From positions 1-64,000 of the forward strand of contig JABHUQ010000099.1 in the NCBI GenBank assembly GCA_018658715.1: a stretch of 64,000 nt of DNA. Direction: 5' to 3'. The translations under genes and the position numbers were made by a program. Of this stretch, positions 28,549 through 36,961 are shown piece after piece (position 1 is the first letter of the stretch; every line of letters begins with the position of its first letter). Under the pieces are notes generated by a model, which did not search any database, was not told where the DNA came from, and saw only the letters and a list, made by a program, of their open reading frames with translations. The stretch comes from Fidelibacterota bacterium. GTDB lineage: Bacteria; Fidelibacterota; Marinisomatia; Marinisomatales; UBA1611.

Positions 28549-29235
28549 TTATTTAACTATTTCTAATAATTCCACTTCAAAGATAAGTGTGCTATTTGCG
28601 GGAATAGTTGCACTTGGTCGGGGGCCATAAGCAAGATTTGAAGGAATATAAAATTCAAATTTCGCTCCCACTTTCATGAGTTGAATACCTTCTTTCCATC
28701 CTTTGATAACTCCGCCAACACTAAAGGTTGCAGGTTCACCACGACTATAAGAACTATCAAATTCAGTTCCATCAATTAGCTTACCGCTATAATGCACTTT
28801 AACTTTATCTGAAGCTGTTGGAGAATCTCCATTACCTTCTTGAATAACTTTATATTGTAATCCTGTCGGCGTTTCTTGAACACCTTCTTTTGCTTTATTT
28901 GTCTCTAAGAATTCTTCCCCAGCCACAATATTTATTTCTGCTTTAGCTTTTTGGTTATCTCTAAGTGTTTTTTGGAATTTCCGAATTGTTTGATTACGCT
29001 CATCTTTTGTTAACATAACTTCACCATCACCAAACCCATGTTTAATTCCAGTGAAAAATACATCATAATCCAAATCAATCATTTCTCTTTTGAAATTTTC
29101 ACCTATGTCTATTCCAAGTGTATAACTAAGAGAATCCGATTCTGTCCCCAATGAGCTGATATCCTGATGCCCACCATCAACACAACCAACCATGAGACTG
29201 CCAATAATGACAGTTGCTGCTAATTTTAATTTCAT
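28549..29235 (-). CDS. FKBP-type peptidyl-prolyl isomerase lipoprotein
   Basis: 228 residues. The signal peptide ends in a lipobox-like LMVGC (Cys18). An N-terminal helical dimerisation region like that of FkpA/Mip (SDSLSYTLGIDIGENFK; FQKTLRDNQKAKAE) precedes a complete FKBP domain (VHYSGKLIDGTEFDSSYSRG, VIKGWKEGIQLMKVGAK, NLAYGPRPS). It helps fold envelope proteins. It has its own terminator. Confidence 0.94.
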   Translation of the reverse strand: MKLKLAATVIIGSLMVGCVDGGHQDISSLGTESDSLSYTLGIDIGENFKREMIDLDYDVFFTGIKHGFGDGEVMLTKDERNQTIRKFQKTLRDNQKAKAEINIVAGEEFLETNKAKEGVQETPTGLQYKVIQEGNGDSPTASDKVKVHYSGKLIDGTEFDSSYSRGEPATFSVGGVIKGWKEGIQLMKVGAKFEFYIPSNLAYGPRPSATIPANSTLIFEVELLEIVK

Positions 29236-29304
29236 TTTCTTTCCTTGTATATTTTTTTAACGAATATCTAAAATTTAGAATTACTCAAATTTTAGCTGGC
29301 GATA

Positions 29305-29484
29305 TTACGCTTCTTTTTTACTCATATCATATAAAAGAAGTCCGGCACCAGCGACTATCGCAATGAATGCTAAGCCTAAAATAGGATGGCCTGCAATAAA
29401 TGAAAAAATAGCACCAATAAATTTGATGATAAATATTATTAAACCTCCAAAAATGAGATACCAACCTAATTGTTTTGTTTGCAT
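29305..29484 (-). CDS. Small two-helix membrane protein
   Basis: 59 residues with two hydrophobic segments (about 7-30 and 34-51) and a charged C-terminal MSKKEA. A strong GGAGG ribosome site lies five bases before the ATG at 29484, which makes this a convincing gene despite its size. No family recognised. It lies upstream of the FKBP gene on the same strand, 69 bases away. Confidence 0.8.
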   Translation of the reverse strand: MQTKQLGWYLIFGGLIIFIIKFIGAIFSFIAGHPILGLAFIAIVAGAGLLLYDMSKKEA

Positions 29485-29489
29485 TATAA

Positions 29490-29494
29490 CCTCC
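29490..29494 (-). promoter_or_regulatory. Ribosome binding site GGAGG of the 59-residue protein
   Basis: A perfect Shine-Dalgarno core at five-base spacing from the ATG at 29484. It is the main support for the small gene. Confidence 0.8.
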
Positions 29495-29500
29495 GTAGCG

Positions 29501-29640
29501 GTCTGTTTCTTTGTTTAAATATCAATTTGATTCCCCTAATTTTAAGCACCAAACTCATGTTAGTGCGAATTAAAACTCAAGTATATATATTATTCCTACG
29601 AAAGATTTTTCAATTCGTTCCGTAAAATACGTGTATTATC
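29501..29640 (+). pseudogene. Decayed copy of the promoter and 5' end of the gene at 35403
   Basis: It aligns without gaps to 35315-35454: 65 of 80 bases match in the upstream part and about 39 of 60 in the part overlapping codons 1-17, with a perfect ATTCGTTCCG block. The start codon has become ATT. In the matching frame it reads IIPTKDFSIRSVKYVYYLN then stop, against MILVKEYSIRSAKGGYDDN in the intact gene. The rest of the 355-base gap (to 29839) may hold a gapped extension to about 29695 and is otherwise featureless AT-rich sequence. Confidence 0.75.
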
Positions 29641-29839
29641 TCAATTGATGTAATCTGATAATGTCTCTTACAATCAATTGAACAATTGATAAAGAATCAT
29701 GAGTATATATTAAAGATATATTCAGGATTATCTGTATTAATCCGAAAGATTTAAAATAATTACCTTATCAATACCATTATTTTGTCTTGATAAAGTATTC
29801 CTTAATTCTGATTATTTGAGAAACAAGAAAGTAAGTACT

Positions 29840-32782
29840 CTATTTTAGGAGAATCATTTTCCTCGTTTCATTGAAACTGCCTGCCTGGATCGAATAAATA
29901 TAAACCCCTGCACTAACAGGATGTCCACTGTTGTTTGTAGCATTCCACTGCAGTGATTTGAAACCAGCTGTTTGTGTCCTATTTACAAGCGTTTTAACAA
30001 CTCTACCCATCATATCAAAAATAGTGATATTAACCATGGCTTCTTCAGGAAGATCATAGCTTATGTTAGTTACAGGATTAAATGGGTTCGGATAGTTCTC
30101 ATGAAGTGCATAAGTAATAGGTAATTCATTTGCATTAATATCCATCCATCCCAAAGTGACAGAAAGTACCTCTGAGTATTCACTCCATGAGCTAGAATAA
30201 TAGGACAGTCTATAGAAATATTCAATATCATACTCTAGATTATTATCTTGAAAATAGTTATAAACTGCATATTGAGTCACAACGTTAGTCGCAAATTCTG
30301 GATCAGTGGATCTGTCAATAATATAATATTGAAAATTATCATCTAATATAGGATTCCACGTCAGAATAACATATGTATCAAGTGGGACCAATTGAAAGTT
30401 TGTAGGTGCGGATAAAATTGATTCAAATGCTCCTATATCTGGTGCTAAACCAGCATAAGTGATGTCTTCTTCACCATCCCCATCCGTATCTGCTGTTCCA
30501 GCATCAATACATGGTGAATCGGGAGACTGTAAGGTATAATCACCATTATCTGGATCAGTAAAGAGTGGATCTGCATCTATGTTTCCTTCCCCACCAAATC
30601 CACCTTCAATATCGCTGTAAGTGACAGTGGCAGAACCACTATACACCCAAACTTCAATACCAGTATTGTCCCAGACAATTGAATTGGTTATATCGACATT
30701 AGCGTCAGTGATGCCTATGCCACCACCATCTGATGTATTTCCAGTAACAGTAACATTGTTTATAGTTGCAGATGTACCAGTAACATCAATTCCGCCAACA
30801 TTCCCTGAAGCATGATTGTTCACTACGAAAGTACGACTGATAACAGCGTCAAGATCATCATTAAGTAATATTCCACCACCATCACTATCGCCCGTTTCAT
30901 TTCTGGTAATCATGCAGCCTTCAATAACCGGAGGATCAACACCCTCTAGTGGGCCGAATGCGAAGATACCACCACCACCTCCATATGAAAAATTATCACT
31001 GACCGTTGATCCGTCTAAGGTGAAACCAGAATTAATTCCACTAATTCCACCACCACCCCACCATGCTGAATTCTCACTAATTACCGTATTAATAACGGTT
31101 GGGTGTGACCATGCAAAAGTAATACCACCACCCAACATATCACTATGGTTTCCGCTAATGAAAGAGTTTGTCATTACCCAGCCAAGCTCATCATCACCAC
31201 TACTATTGGTCCATATTCCTCCACCATGGCTGCCATTCGCGGTGTTATTAGTAATGGTCATACTATCTAGTGTGCCCTCCGTACCTGCAAGCATCATACC
31301 GCCACCTTGCCCATCACCTAAATTTTGATTTCCTGTAACGGTGACATTTGTCATTGTGATTCCACCGCCATAGCAGAAAACGCCTCCCCCAAACGCAGTT
31401 GCTACATTATTTCTTATGATGACATTGTTCAAAACAGAACCATGGGTTCTAAAAAAAGACAATCCTCCACCATTGTGCGAGTGATTATTCTCAATAATCA
31501 CATTTTCAATTAAAGGTGTCGAAATAACATCTAAACCGGTACCACCATCACCATCAAACAGATTAAACATATCATTTGCAGTGATTAAAAGTCCTCCACC
31601 TCCGGTGCAGCCGTGACTCTCAGTATAGCCACCAGTCAAGGTCAGATTAGCTAGTACTACATTTTCAACTTCTTTGATGATAATGACTGCTGATTCAGCA
31701 GTTTCATCCGCTCCAGCGTCTAATATAGTATTTTCTGTATTCGCACCAATTAAATGAACATTATCCGGTAAAACGATTGGAAATTGTTCACCATTACTTA
31801 ACGGTGAGTAAACACCTGATGCAAGATTAATAGTAGTAACAGTTTCACTATCTCGTACAACCGTTAAGGCATGCCCTATGGTTTTGAAGGGCGCTGACTC
31901 TGTGCCTTCGTAATTATCATCACCATCATTGGAAATATAAAATGAATTTGATTCTATACAGGTGCCAGAAATTTCATTTTGAATATAATTTGCTTCATTT
32001 TCAACAGAATGCAGCACAAATTCATTCACTGAACTTGATTCACAATCTATATTCTCAAAAACACTTCCACTGACATTAATGGAACCTTCATATCCATATG
32101 AATAAAAGTTTTCACCATTTCCACTACTGTTTCCTTCAAAATAATTATTCTGAATATTAATCTCGTCCGGTACATCTCGAGATGAATTGTTACTTTGACT
32201 GGCATTATTTCTATCTTCATCAAACTCAACATCTTCAGAATCGTAATGACTGATGGCACCACCAATTAAAACAGATGGAATGTCTTCATCACCAATAAAT
32301 TGCCCTCCACCATTATTTAGAAATCTATTGAATGATAAGTTGGGATACGCTTGATAGATTAGAATTGCACCTCCAGAACGTTCTTTTTTTGAAGAACAAT
32401 TATTATCAACAGTCATGGAAGTCCCAATCCCATCCTGGAATGTTAACCCGATGATTGTAGGTGCAATATTATCGTTACGAATAATGAGACAACTACCCTT
32501 GTTAGGATCTGTCGGATTTGAGACACCATTGATTATGGTCTCATTAATATGCTCATTATCTAACCAACCCGATTCAAGATCATCATATATAGCATGGCTC
32601 GCGATCACAATTTCTTTTTCAAGAATTAGATTTTCATAGTAAATACCTTGTGCAATAAGTAGTGTATCGCCATTCGTTGATGCATCAATGCCTTCTTGAA
32701 TAGTCGTATAATCAGTGGGAATTTGAATAGTAGTGCCAAAAACAACCACATTCATAGCACAAAAAACAGTTATCATTTTCAT
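29840..32782 (-). CDS. Secreted right-handed beta-helix protein with T9SS sorting tail
   Basis: 980 residues: signal peptide, then a pectate-lyase-like parallel beta-helix across most of the length (about residues 20-760), with two choice-of-anchor-like halves and many GG-G and NN repeats (GGGLSFFRTHGS, GGGIWTNSSGD). A fibronectin-type stretch follows at about 790-880, and the C-terminal 85 residues carry YPNPFNPVTNISY ... AGVYIYSIQAGS, the type A sorting domain. Such proteins are exported by the type IX route and often bind or cleave polysaccharide; no catalytic residues could be assigned. A GAGG site precedes the ATG. Confidence 0.9.
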   Translation of the reverse strand: MKMITVFCAMNVVVFGTTIQIPTDYTTIQEGIDASTNGDTLLIAQGIYYENLILEKEIVIASHAIYDDLESGWLDNEHINETIINGVSNPTDPNKGSCLIIRNDNIAPTIIGLTFQDGIGTSMTVDNNCSSKKERSGGAILIYQAYPNLSFNRFLNNGGGQFIGDEDIPSVLIGGAISHYDSEDVEFDEDRNNASQSNNSSRDVPDEINIQNNYFEGNSSGNGENFYSYGYEGSINVSGSVFENIDCESSSVNEFVLHSVENEANYIQNEISGTCIESNSFYISNDGDDNYEGTESAPFKTIGHALTVVRDSETVTTINLASGVYSPLSNGEQFPIVLPDNVHLIGANTENTILDAGADETAESAVIIIKEVENVVLANLTLTGGYTESHGCTGGGGLLITANDMFNLFDGDGGTGLDVISTPLIENVIIENNHSHNGGGLSFFRTHGSVLNNVIIRNNVATAFGGGVFCYGGGITMTNVTVTGNQNLGDGQGGGMMLAGTEGTLDSMTITNNTANGSHGGGIWTNSSGDDELGWVMTNSFISGNHSDMLGGGITFAWSHPTVINTVISENSAWWGGGGISGINSGFTLDGSTVSDNFSYGGGGGIFAFGPLEGVDPPVIEGCMITRNETGDSDGGGILLNDDLDAVISRTFVVNNHASGNVGGIDVTGTSATINNVTVTGNTSDGGGIGITDANVDITNSIVWDNTGIEVWVYSGSATVTYSDIEGGFGGEGNIDADPLFTDPDNGDYTLQSPDSPCIDAGTADTDGDGEEDITYAGLAPDIGAFESILSAPTNFQLVPLDTYVILTWNPILDDNFQYYIIDRSTDPEFATNVVTQYAVYNYFQDNNLEYDIEYFYRLSYYSSSWSEYSEVLSVTLGWMDINANELPITYALHENYPNPFNPVTNISYDLPEEAMVNITIFDMMGRVVKTLVNRTQTAGFKSLQWNATNNSGHPVSAGVYIYSIQAGSFNETRKMILLK

Positions 32783-32888
32783 ATTAGGACCTCTCTTCCT
32801 ACCATAATTATAGTAAAATTAGTTTATCATTTCAAGAATAATCCCCGTTTTTATTTTTTAAACATTAATTATAATAAAATAGCTTCAT

Positions 32889-35204
32889 TTACAAGTTATC
32901 CCATGCGGTTGCGATATTTTGATGCAATTGAACTGATAAATATTTTTTTCGATCTGATTTATTTTTTATTTTTTTAGATCTTGTCTTTAATTCCAGGTAT
33001 GAATTCTCTAAATATTCTTTTGCAAATTTTTTATCCCCTGCTAATACATGGGCCTGATACATGTTCCAATTTATTGATATAATATCCTTACTGTTTGGAT
33101 CATGTTGGTCAATAAGTTCATTAAAACTTTGAAAATAATTTTGAGCCTGGCTTTTACTACCTGCTTTCATTGCTGTAATTGCCAACCAGGAAAGGGTTGT
33201 CAACCTATTAATAGGGATGCCCAGATAGATATAGATGCTATCTGATTTGCTTAAATAATGGCTAGCACTGTCATAGGCTGCGAGATTGTAATGGACAATG
33301 CCAATTCCTTTATTTCTTTCAGATATTTGGTGTTTATCTTCCAGAGTATTAGCAATTGATAATGCTCTCCGAAAATTGGGAAGAGCATCATCATAGTTTG
33401 AATTATAGATCTGAGCTTCACCAAGATTAAACAAAGTTGAATTCAGTCCTAACTGGTCGCCAAGTGTATCTTTGATTGCAATACTTTGATTAAAATGATC
33501 AATTGCGCTTGTGAAGTCTCCCATATCATAATATACCTCACCAAGATTATTCAATGTTTTGCCATAGTTTCTGGTATCGCCCAATTCTTCCTTAATGGCC
33601 AGACTTTGTTCATAATAATCAATCGCTTTAGAATAATCAAAATCTTTCCAGTACCATATTCCGATATTATTTACATATTTAGAAATTTTTAATTTATCAT
33701 CAAACTCTTTCGCAATACTAAATGCCTGAAGCCAATATTCTAAAGCCTCATCAAGTCTTTGAGTCTTGTAGTACAAGATTGCAATACTATTCATAGCTTT
33801 TGCCATACTACTTTTATCATTCATTACCTTGAATATAGATAAAGCTTCATCAAATTTTATTAGAGCATCTTCATATTGTCTTTGTCGTCGTAATAGAGCA
33901 CCCTGTTTTCGTAATGATTCAGCGATATTGGTATTGTCTTCCAACTGTCTGCTTCTTTTGAGCGATCTAGAATATAGGAAGTCAGCTTGAGTATAATCTC
34001 CAATCTCATAATACATCATTCCAAGTCTGAGCTGGGCAGAAATTAATTTATCATCAAGGTCAACGGATTCTTTCATCATATTGATTGCTTCTAAATCTTG
34101 CTCCCTATTGTCGCTCCGTGCATATAGATCTATGCCTTTTAGGTAAAGCTCATAGGATTGAGGATCATATTCAATTTTTCTCAATTCGGCAGCCATAGGA
34201 ATATCTAATCCACCGATAATATTTTCAACCAATACCCCAACTATAGATTGTAAACTATTTTCTTCAATGACCCAATTATTAACAAATTTTTCAGTTCCGG
34301 TTTTGGCTTCTACCAAATTACATCCCAAATTGAATCCGTCACTTGTCCGCTCAAGGCTGCTCCTAAATACAAATTGCACACCCAAGCTTTTAGCAATATC
34401 CGCTATCTCCATATCTGTATTTTTTAGTTTTCGGACTGATGAAACTTCAGAGACCAATAGGTTTGCGGGTAAGGCTTTTGAAAGACTAAAGATTATATCT
34501 TCAGTGATCGTTTCAAGATATTGGTCTTGCTTGTTACCAATGATGTCCATGTACATGACAGCTACAGAAACAACTTTTGGCTTCTTAGGCATCATAAAAT
34601 ACCCCGCAATACCGATGGCCAATAGGACACCAATAGCATATTGCCAAATTGGAATTGATTTTTCCAACTTAGCAGATACTTCAGATAATTTTGTCTCTGG
34701 AAGATCATGAGAAATAATGCAATAAACTTCAACAATTTGCCCAACACCCTTTAGCTTCGGTTTTCCGATGAATTTTGTTTTGAATTCTGGTTCTCGGACT
34801 AATGCATCATTTACCTTATTAGAAACGGCAATACCTCCTGGAGCAGAAAATGGTTCGATTCTGGCAGTGACGTTTACGTCATCGCCAATAATATCATTTT
34901 CTTTTTCTAATATTTCCCCAAGATGGATACCAATTCGGAGCGATAAATGGTCAATTTCTAACGCTTTTTGTTGAATCTTTACACAACAATGAACCGCTTT
35001 ATTAATGGTGTCAAAAGTTAATATAAGGCCATCTCCCATTTCCTTAACCCAATGCCCTTGGTAGGATTCTACAAGTGGTTTAAGTTCGGCCCGTTGAATA
35101 TCAAGTAAATCACTCGCTTTTTTCTGGTCTTCTGCTGTTAGTTTTGTAAAGCCGACGATATCTGTAAATACAATCGCTACTAATTTTCTTTTATCTTGGT
35201 CCAT
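32889..35204 (-). CDS. Class III adenylate cyclase with TolB-like and TPR domains
   Basis: 771 residues. The N-terminal cyclase domain (1-165) has all six canonical residues: metal Asp15 (FTDIVGFT) and Asp58 (EMGDG), purine-specifying Lys54 and Asp104, and transition-state Asn111 and Arg115, so it should be active on ATP. One membrane helix follows at about 188-205, then a FlgO/TolB-N-like domain (about 212-335) and around nine TPR units to the end. The topology places the cyclase in the cytosol and the TPRs in the periplasm. It lies upstream of the beta-helix gene on the same strand. Confidence 0.93.
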   Translation of the reverse strand: MDQDKRKLVAIVFTDIVGFTKLTAEDQKKASDLLDIQRAELKPLVESYQGHWVKEMGDGLILTFDTINKAVHCCVKIQQKALEIDHLSLRIGIHLGEILEKENDIIGDDVNVTARIEPFSAPGGIAVSNKVNDALVREPEFKTKFIGKPKLKGVGQIVEVYCIISHDLPETKLSEVSAKLEKSIPIWQYAIGVLLAIGIAGYFMMPKKPKVVSVAVMYMDIIGNKQDQYLETITEDIIFSLSKALPANLLVSEVSSVRKLKNTDMEIADIAKSLGVQFVFRSSLERTSDGFNLGCNLVEAKTGTEKFVNNWVIEENSLQSIVGVLVENIIGGLDIPMAAELRKIEYDPQSYELYLKGIDLYARSDNREQDLEAINMMKESVDLDDKLISAQLRLGMMYYEIGDYTQADFLYSRSLKRSRQLEDNTNIAESLRKQGALLRRQRQYEDALIKFDEALSIFKVMNDKSSMAKAMNSIAILYYKTQRLDEALEYWLQAFSIAKEFDDKLKISKYVNNIGIWYWKDFDYSKAIDYYEQSLAIKEELGDTRNYGKTLNNLGEVYYDMGDFTSAIDHFNQSIAIKDTLGDQLGLNSTLFNLGEAQIYNSNYDDALPNFRRALSIANTLEDKHQISERNKGIGIVHYNLAAYDSASHYLSKSDSIYIYLGIPINRLTTLSWLAITAMKAGSKSQAQNYFQSFNELIDQHDPNSKDIISINWNMYQAHVLAGDKKFAKEYLENSYLELKTRSKKIKNKSDRKKYLSVQLHQNIATAWDNL

Positions 35205-35402
35205 GATGTTTATAATCTAATCATCATTCCACAAACAAAAAACCCTGTACTGTTATACGGTTCTATATCCTGAACAAATTAGTTAGCTTTTTTTAAAGAT
35301 TTTCCTCAGTTAATGACTGTTTCTTTGTTCAAATATCATATTGATATACCTAATTTTGAGCATCAATCTCATGAGAGTACGAATTAAAACTGAGGGAATA
35401 AT
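35205..35402. promoter_or_regulatory. Divergent promoter region cyclase / MBL hydrolase
   Basis: 198 AT-rich bases. The right part from 35315 is the intact counterpart of the relic at 29501, so it likely carries the promoter of the gene at 35403. No clear operator was found. Confidence 0.4.
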
Positions 35403-35454
35403 ATGATATTAGTGAAAGAATATTCCATTCGTTCCGCAAAAGGCGGGTACGATG
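35315..35454 (+). repeat. Right copy of the 140-bp direct repeat
   Basis: The partner of 29501-29640 (offset 5814 bases, same orientation). It covers the last 88 bases before the ATG at 35403 and the first 17 codons. Confidence 0.75.
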
Positions 35455-36065
35455 ATAATTTTTCTTATTTGGTTACCTGTTCAGAATCTGGTCAACAATG
35501 CATTATTGACCCTGCACTTCCATATGATAATTTTAAATCATTTATTAACGGAGCTTTATCAGCGATTATTATTACTCATACACATGGTGATCATATAGCT
35601 CATTTAAAAGACTATATTCGAACGAATCCAAAAGCCGTCATACTAAGCCATCCAATGAGCAAGAGTATAATACAATCTAAAAACAACCAAGCAGTATACC
35701 ATCTAGAAGAATTTAAAATGGGTCAATTAATGTTTCAATTTATCCATACTCCCGGTCATTACACTGACTCTATTTGCGCTACAATGAAGAATATTCTATT
35801 TACTGGAGATACACTATTTGTGGGACGGACCGGTCGTGTTTTAAGCCCTGGTAGTAATATTAATGATTTATACGATTCTGTATATAATCAATTATTGAAA
35901 ATGAATCCTGATACAATTATATATCCAGGGCATGATTATGGTAATCAACCAAGTATAAGCCTAAAAGAGAATATTTCTATCAGCCCACTTCTTCAGGCTG
36001 AAAGTGAACAAGATTTTATTCATCGTATGGATCAATATGAGAAAAACAGATCCAATGGATGGTAA
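35403..36065 (+). CDS. Metallo-beta-lactamase-fold hydrolase (glyoxalase II-like)
   Basis: 220 residues. The zinc motif THTHGDH, the HTPGHYTDS ligand, GDTLFVGRTGR and the YPGHDYG motif are all present, as in hydroxyacylglutathione hydrolases and persulfide dioxygenases. The C-terminal glutathione-binding domain is short. The substrate cannot be chosen from sequence. No signal peptide, so cytosolic. It begins the plus-strand run to 40146; the next gene is nine bases downstream. Confidence 0.9.
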   Translation: MILVKEYSIRSAKGGYDDNFSYLVTCSESGQQCIIDPALPYDNFKSFINGALSAIIITHTHGDHIAHLKDYIRTNPKAVILSHPMSKSIIQSKNNQAVYHLEEFKMGQLMFQFIHTPGHYTDSICATMKNILFTGDTLFVGRTGRVLSPGSNINDLYDSVYNQLLKMNPDTIIYPGHDYGNQPSISLKENISISPLLQAESEQDFIHRMDQYEKNRSNGW

Positions 36066-36074
36066 GGAGAGAAA

Positions 36075-36335
36075 ATGAAACAACTATTAATAACATTAAT
36101 CTTAACATTATTATTTATTGGTTGTGATTCAGTAGATACAGAATGTGGGGAATGTGGCGGTGGATTAATTGATGGATATATTTATAAAACAGTCATCGTC
36201 AGTGATATGCAAGAACTAGCAGATATTAATGTCACACCTAATATAGGGGCCTGTATTAGAGTCCAATTAGATGAAAGCGGTTTTTTTACTGAAGCTACAA
36301 TTGTAGATAATTGTTGTTGTACTGAATATGAATAA
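36075..36335 (+). CDS. Small cysteine-rich lipoprotein
   Basis: 86 residues. The signal peptide ends at a lipobox FIGC (Cys17). The mature part has a GECGGG motif near the start and a NCCC cluster near the C-terminus, six more Cys in all, suggesting metal binding or disulfides. No family recognised. It overlaps the esterase gene by eight bases, so the two are probably co-translated. Confidence 0.75.
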   Translation: MKQLLITLILTLLFIGCDSVDTECGECGGGLIDGYIYKTVIVSDMQELADINVTPNIGACIRVQLDESGFFTEATIVDNCCCTEYE

Positions 36336-36903
36336 ATCAATCGCTATCATTGCCATTCATGGTTGGCAAGGAGATAAAACATCCCTGCAGCCTTTAACAA
36401 ATTCTATTGGCGAAAATAATATCAAATGGTTTTTACCTCAAGGCCCATATTCTGCTAAAGAAAAAGGATTTTCATGGTACGGAGGAAGTACAGAGACAAA
36501 ATGGGAGATGGATCTTTCTTTTGATTTAATGAATCAGGTTGTATCTAAAGCGTCAGATCAATTTTCTAAAAAGGATATTTATTTTCTAGGGTTTTCTCAG
36601 GGTGCTGTATTTACTTTTCATTATATCGTAAAAGGGACAGATACATTTGGTGGCGCCATTCCTATTGCTGGTTTTGTACCCAATAAATATCGATTCGAAT
36701 CAAAAGGATTTATTCAAAAAAATGAAACACCTTTTTTAATTTTACATGGGACAGAAGATACAATTGTTAGACCTGAAGGGAGCAAAATAATGCATTCCAT
36801 TCTTGATAATTCAGGATTTGATTCTAACCTAGTAATATATAAAGGTGGACATAAAATTCGACTTTCAACAATAAAGCATATTAAATCATTTATATTTAAA
36901 TAA
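36328..36903 (+). CDS. Alpha/beta hydrolase, carboxylesterase/phospholipase type
   Basis: 191 residues, a compact esterase of the YpfH/carboxylesterase group: the nucleophile Ser in GFSQG, Asp in LHGTEDTIV and His in KGGHKI form the triad. No signal peptide. It would hydrolyse small esters or lysophospholipids. It begins inside the small lipoprotein gene. Confidence 0.88.
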   Translation: MNKSIAIIAIHGWQGDKTSLQPLTNSIGENNIKWFLPQGPYSAKEKGFSWYGGSTETKWEMDLSFDLMNQVVSKASDQFSKKDIYFLGFSQGAVFTFHYIVKGTDTFGGAIPIAGFVPNKYRFESKGFIQKNETPFLILHGTEDTIVRPEGSKIMHSILDNSGFDSNLVIYKGGHKIRLSTIKHIKSFIFK

Positions 36904-36961
36904 AATATTTAACCTTTTATAGGTTTTCCTATCTACATTCTCCTAACAACTATTAAACCTT

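Noticed and set aside
30621-31328. Pro/Ser-rich plus-strand open frames opposite the beta-helix gene
   Set aside because: They are the antisense reading of the Gly/Asn-rich repeats of the beta-helix protein.
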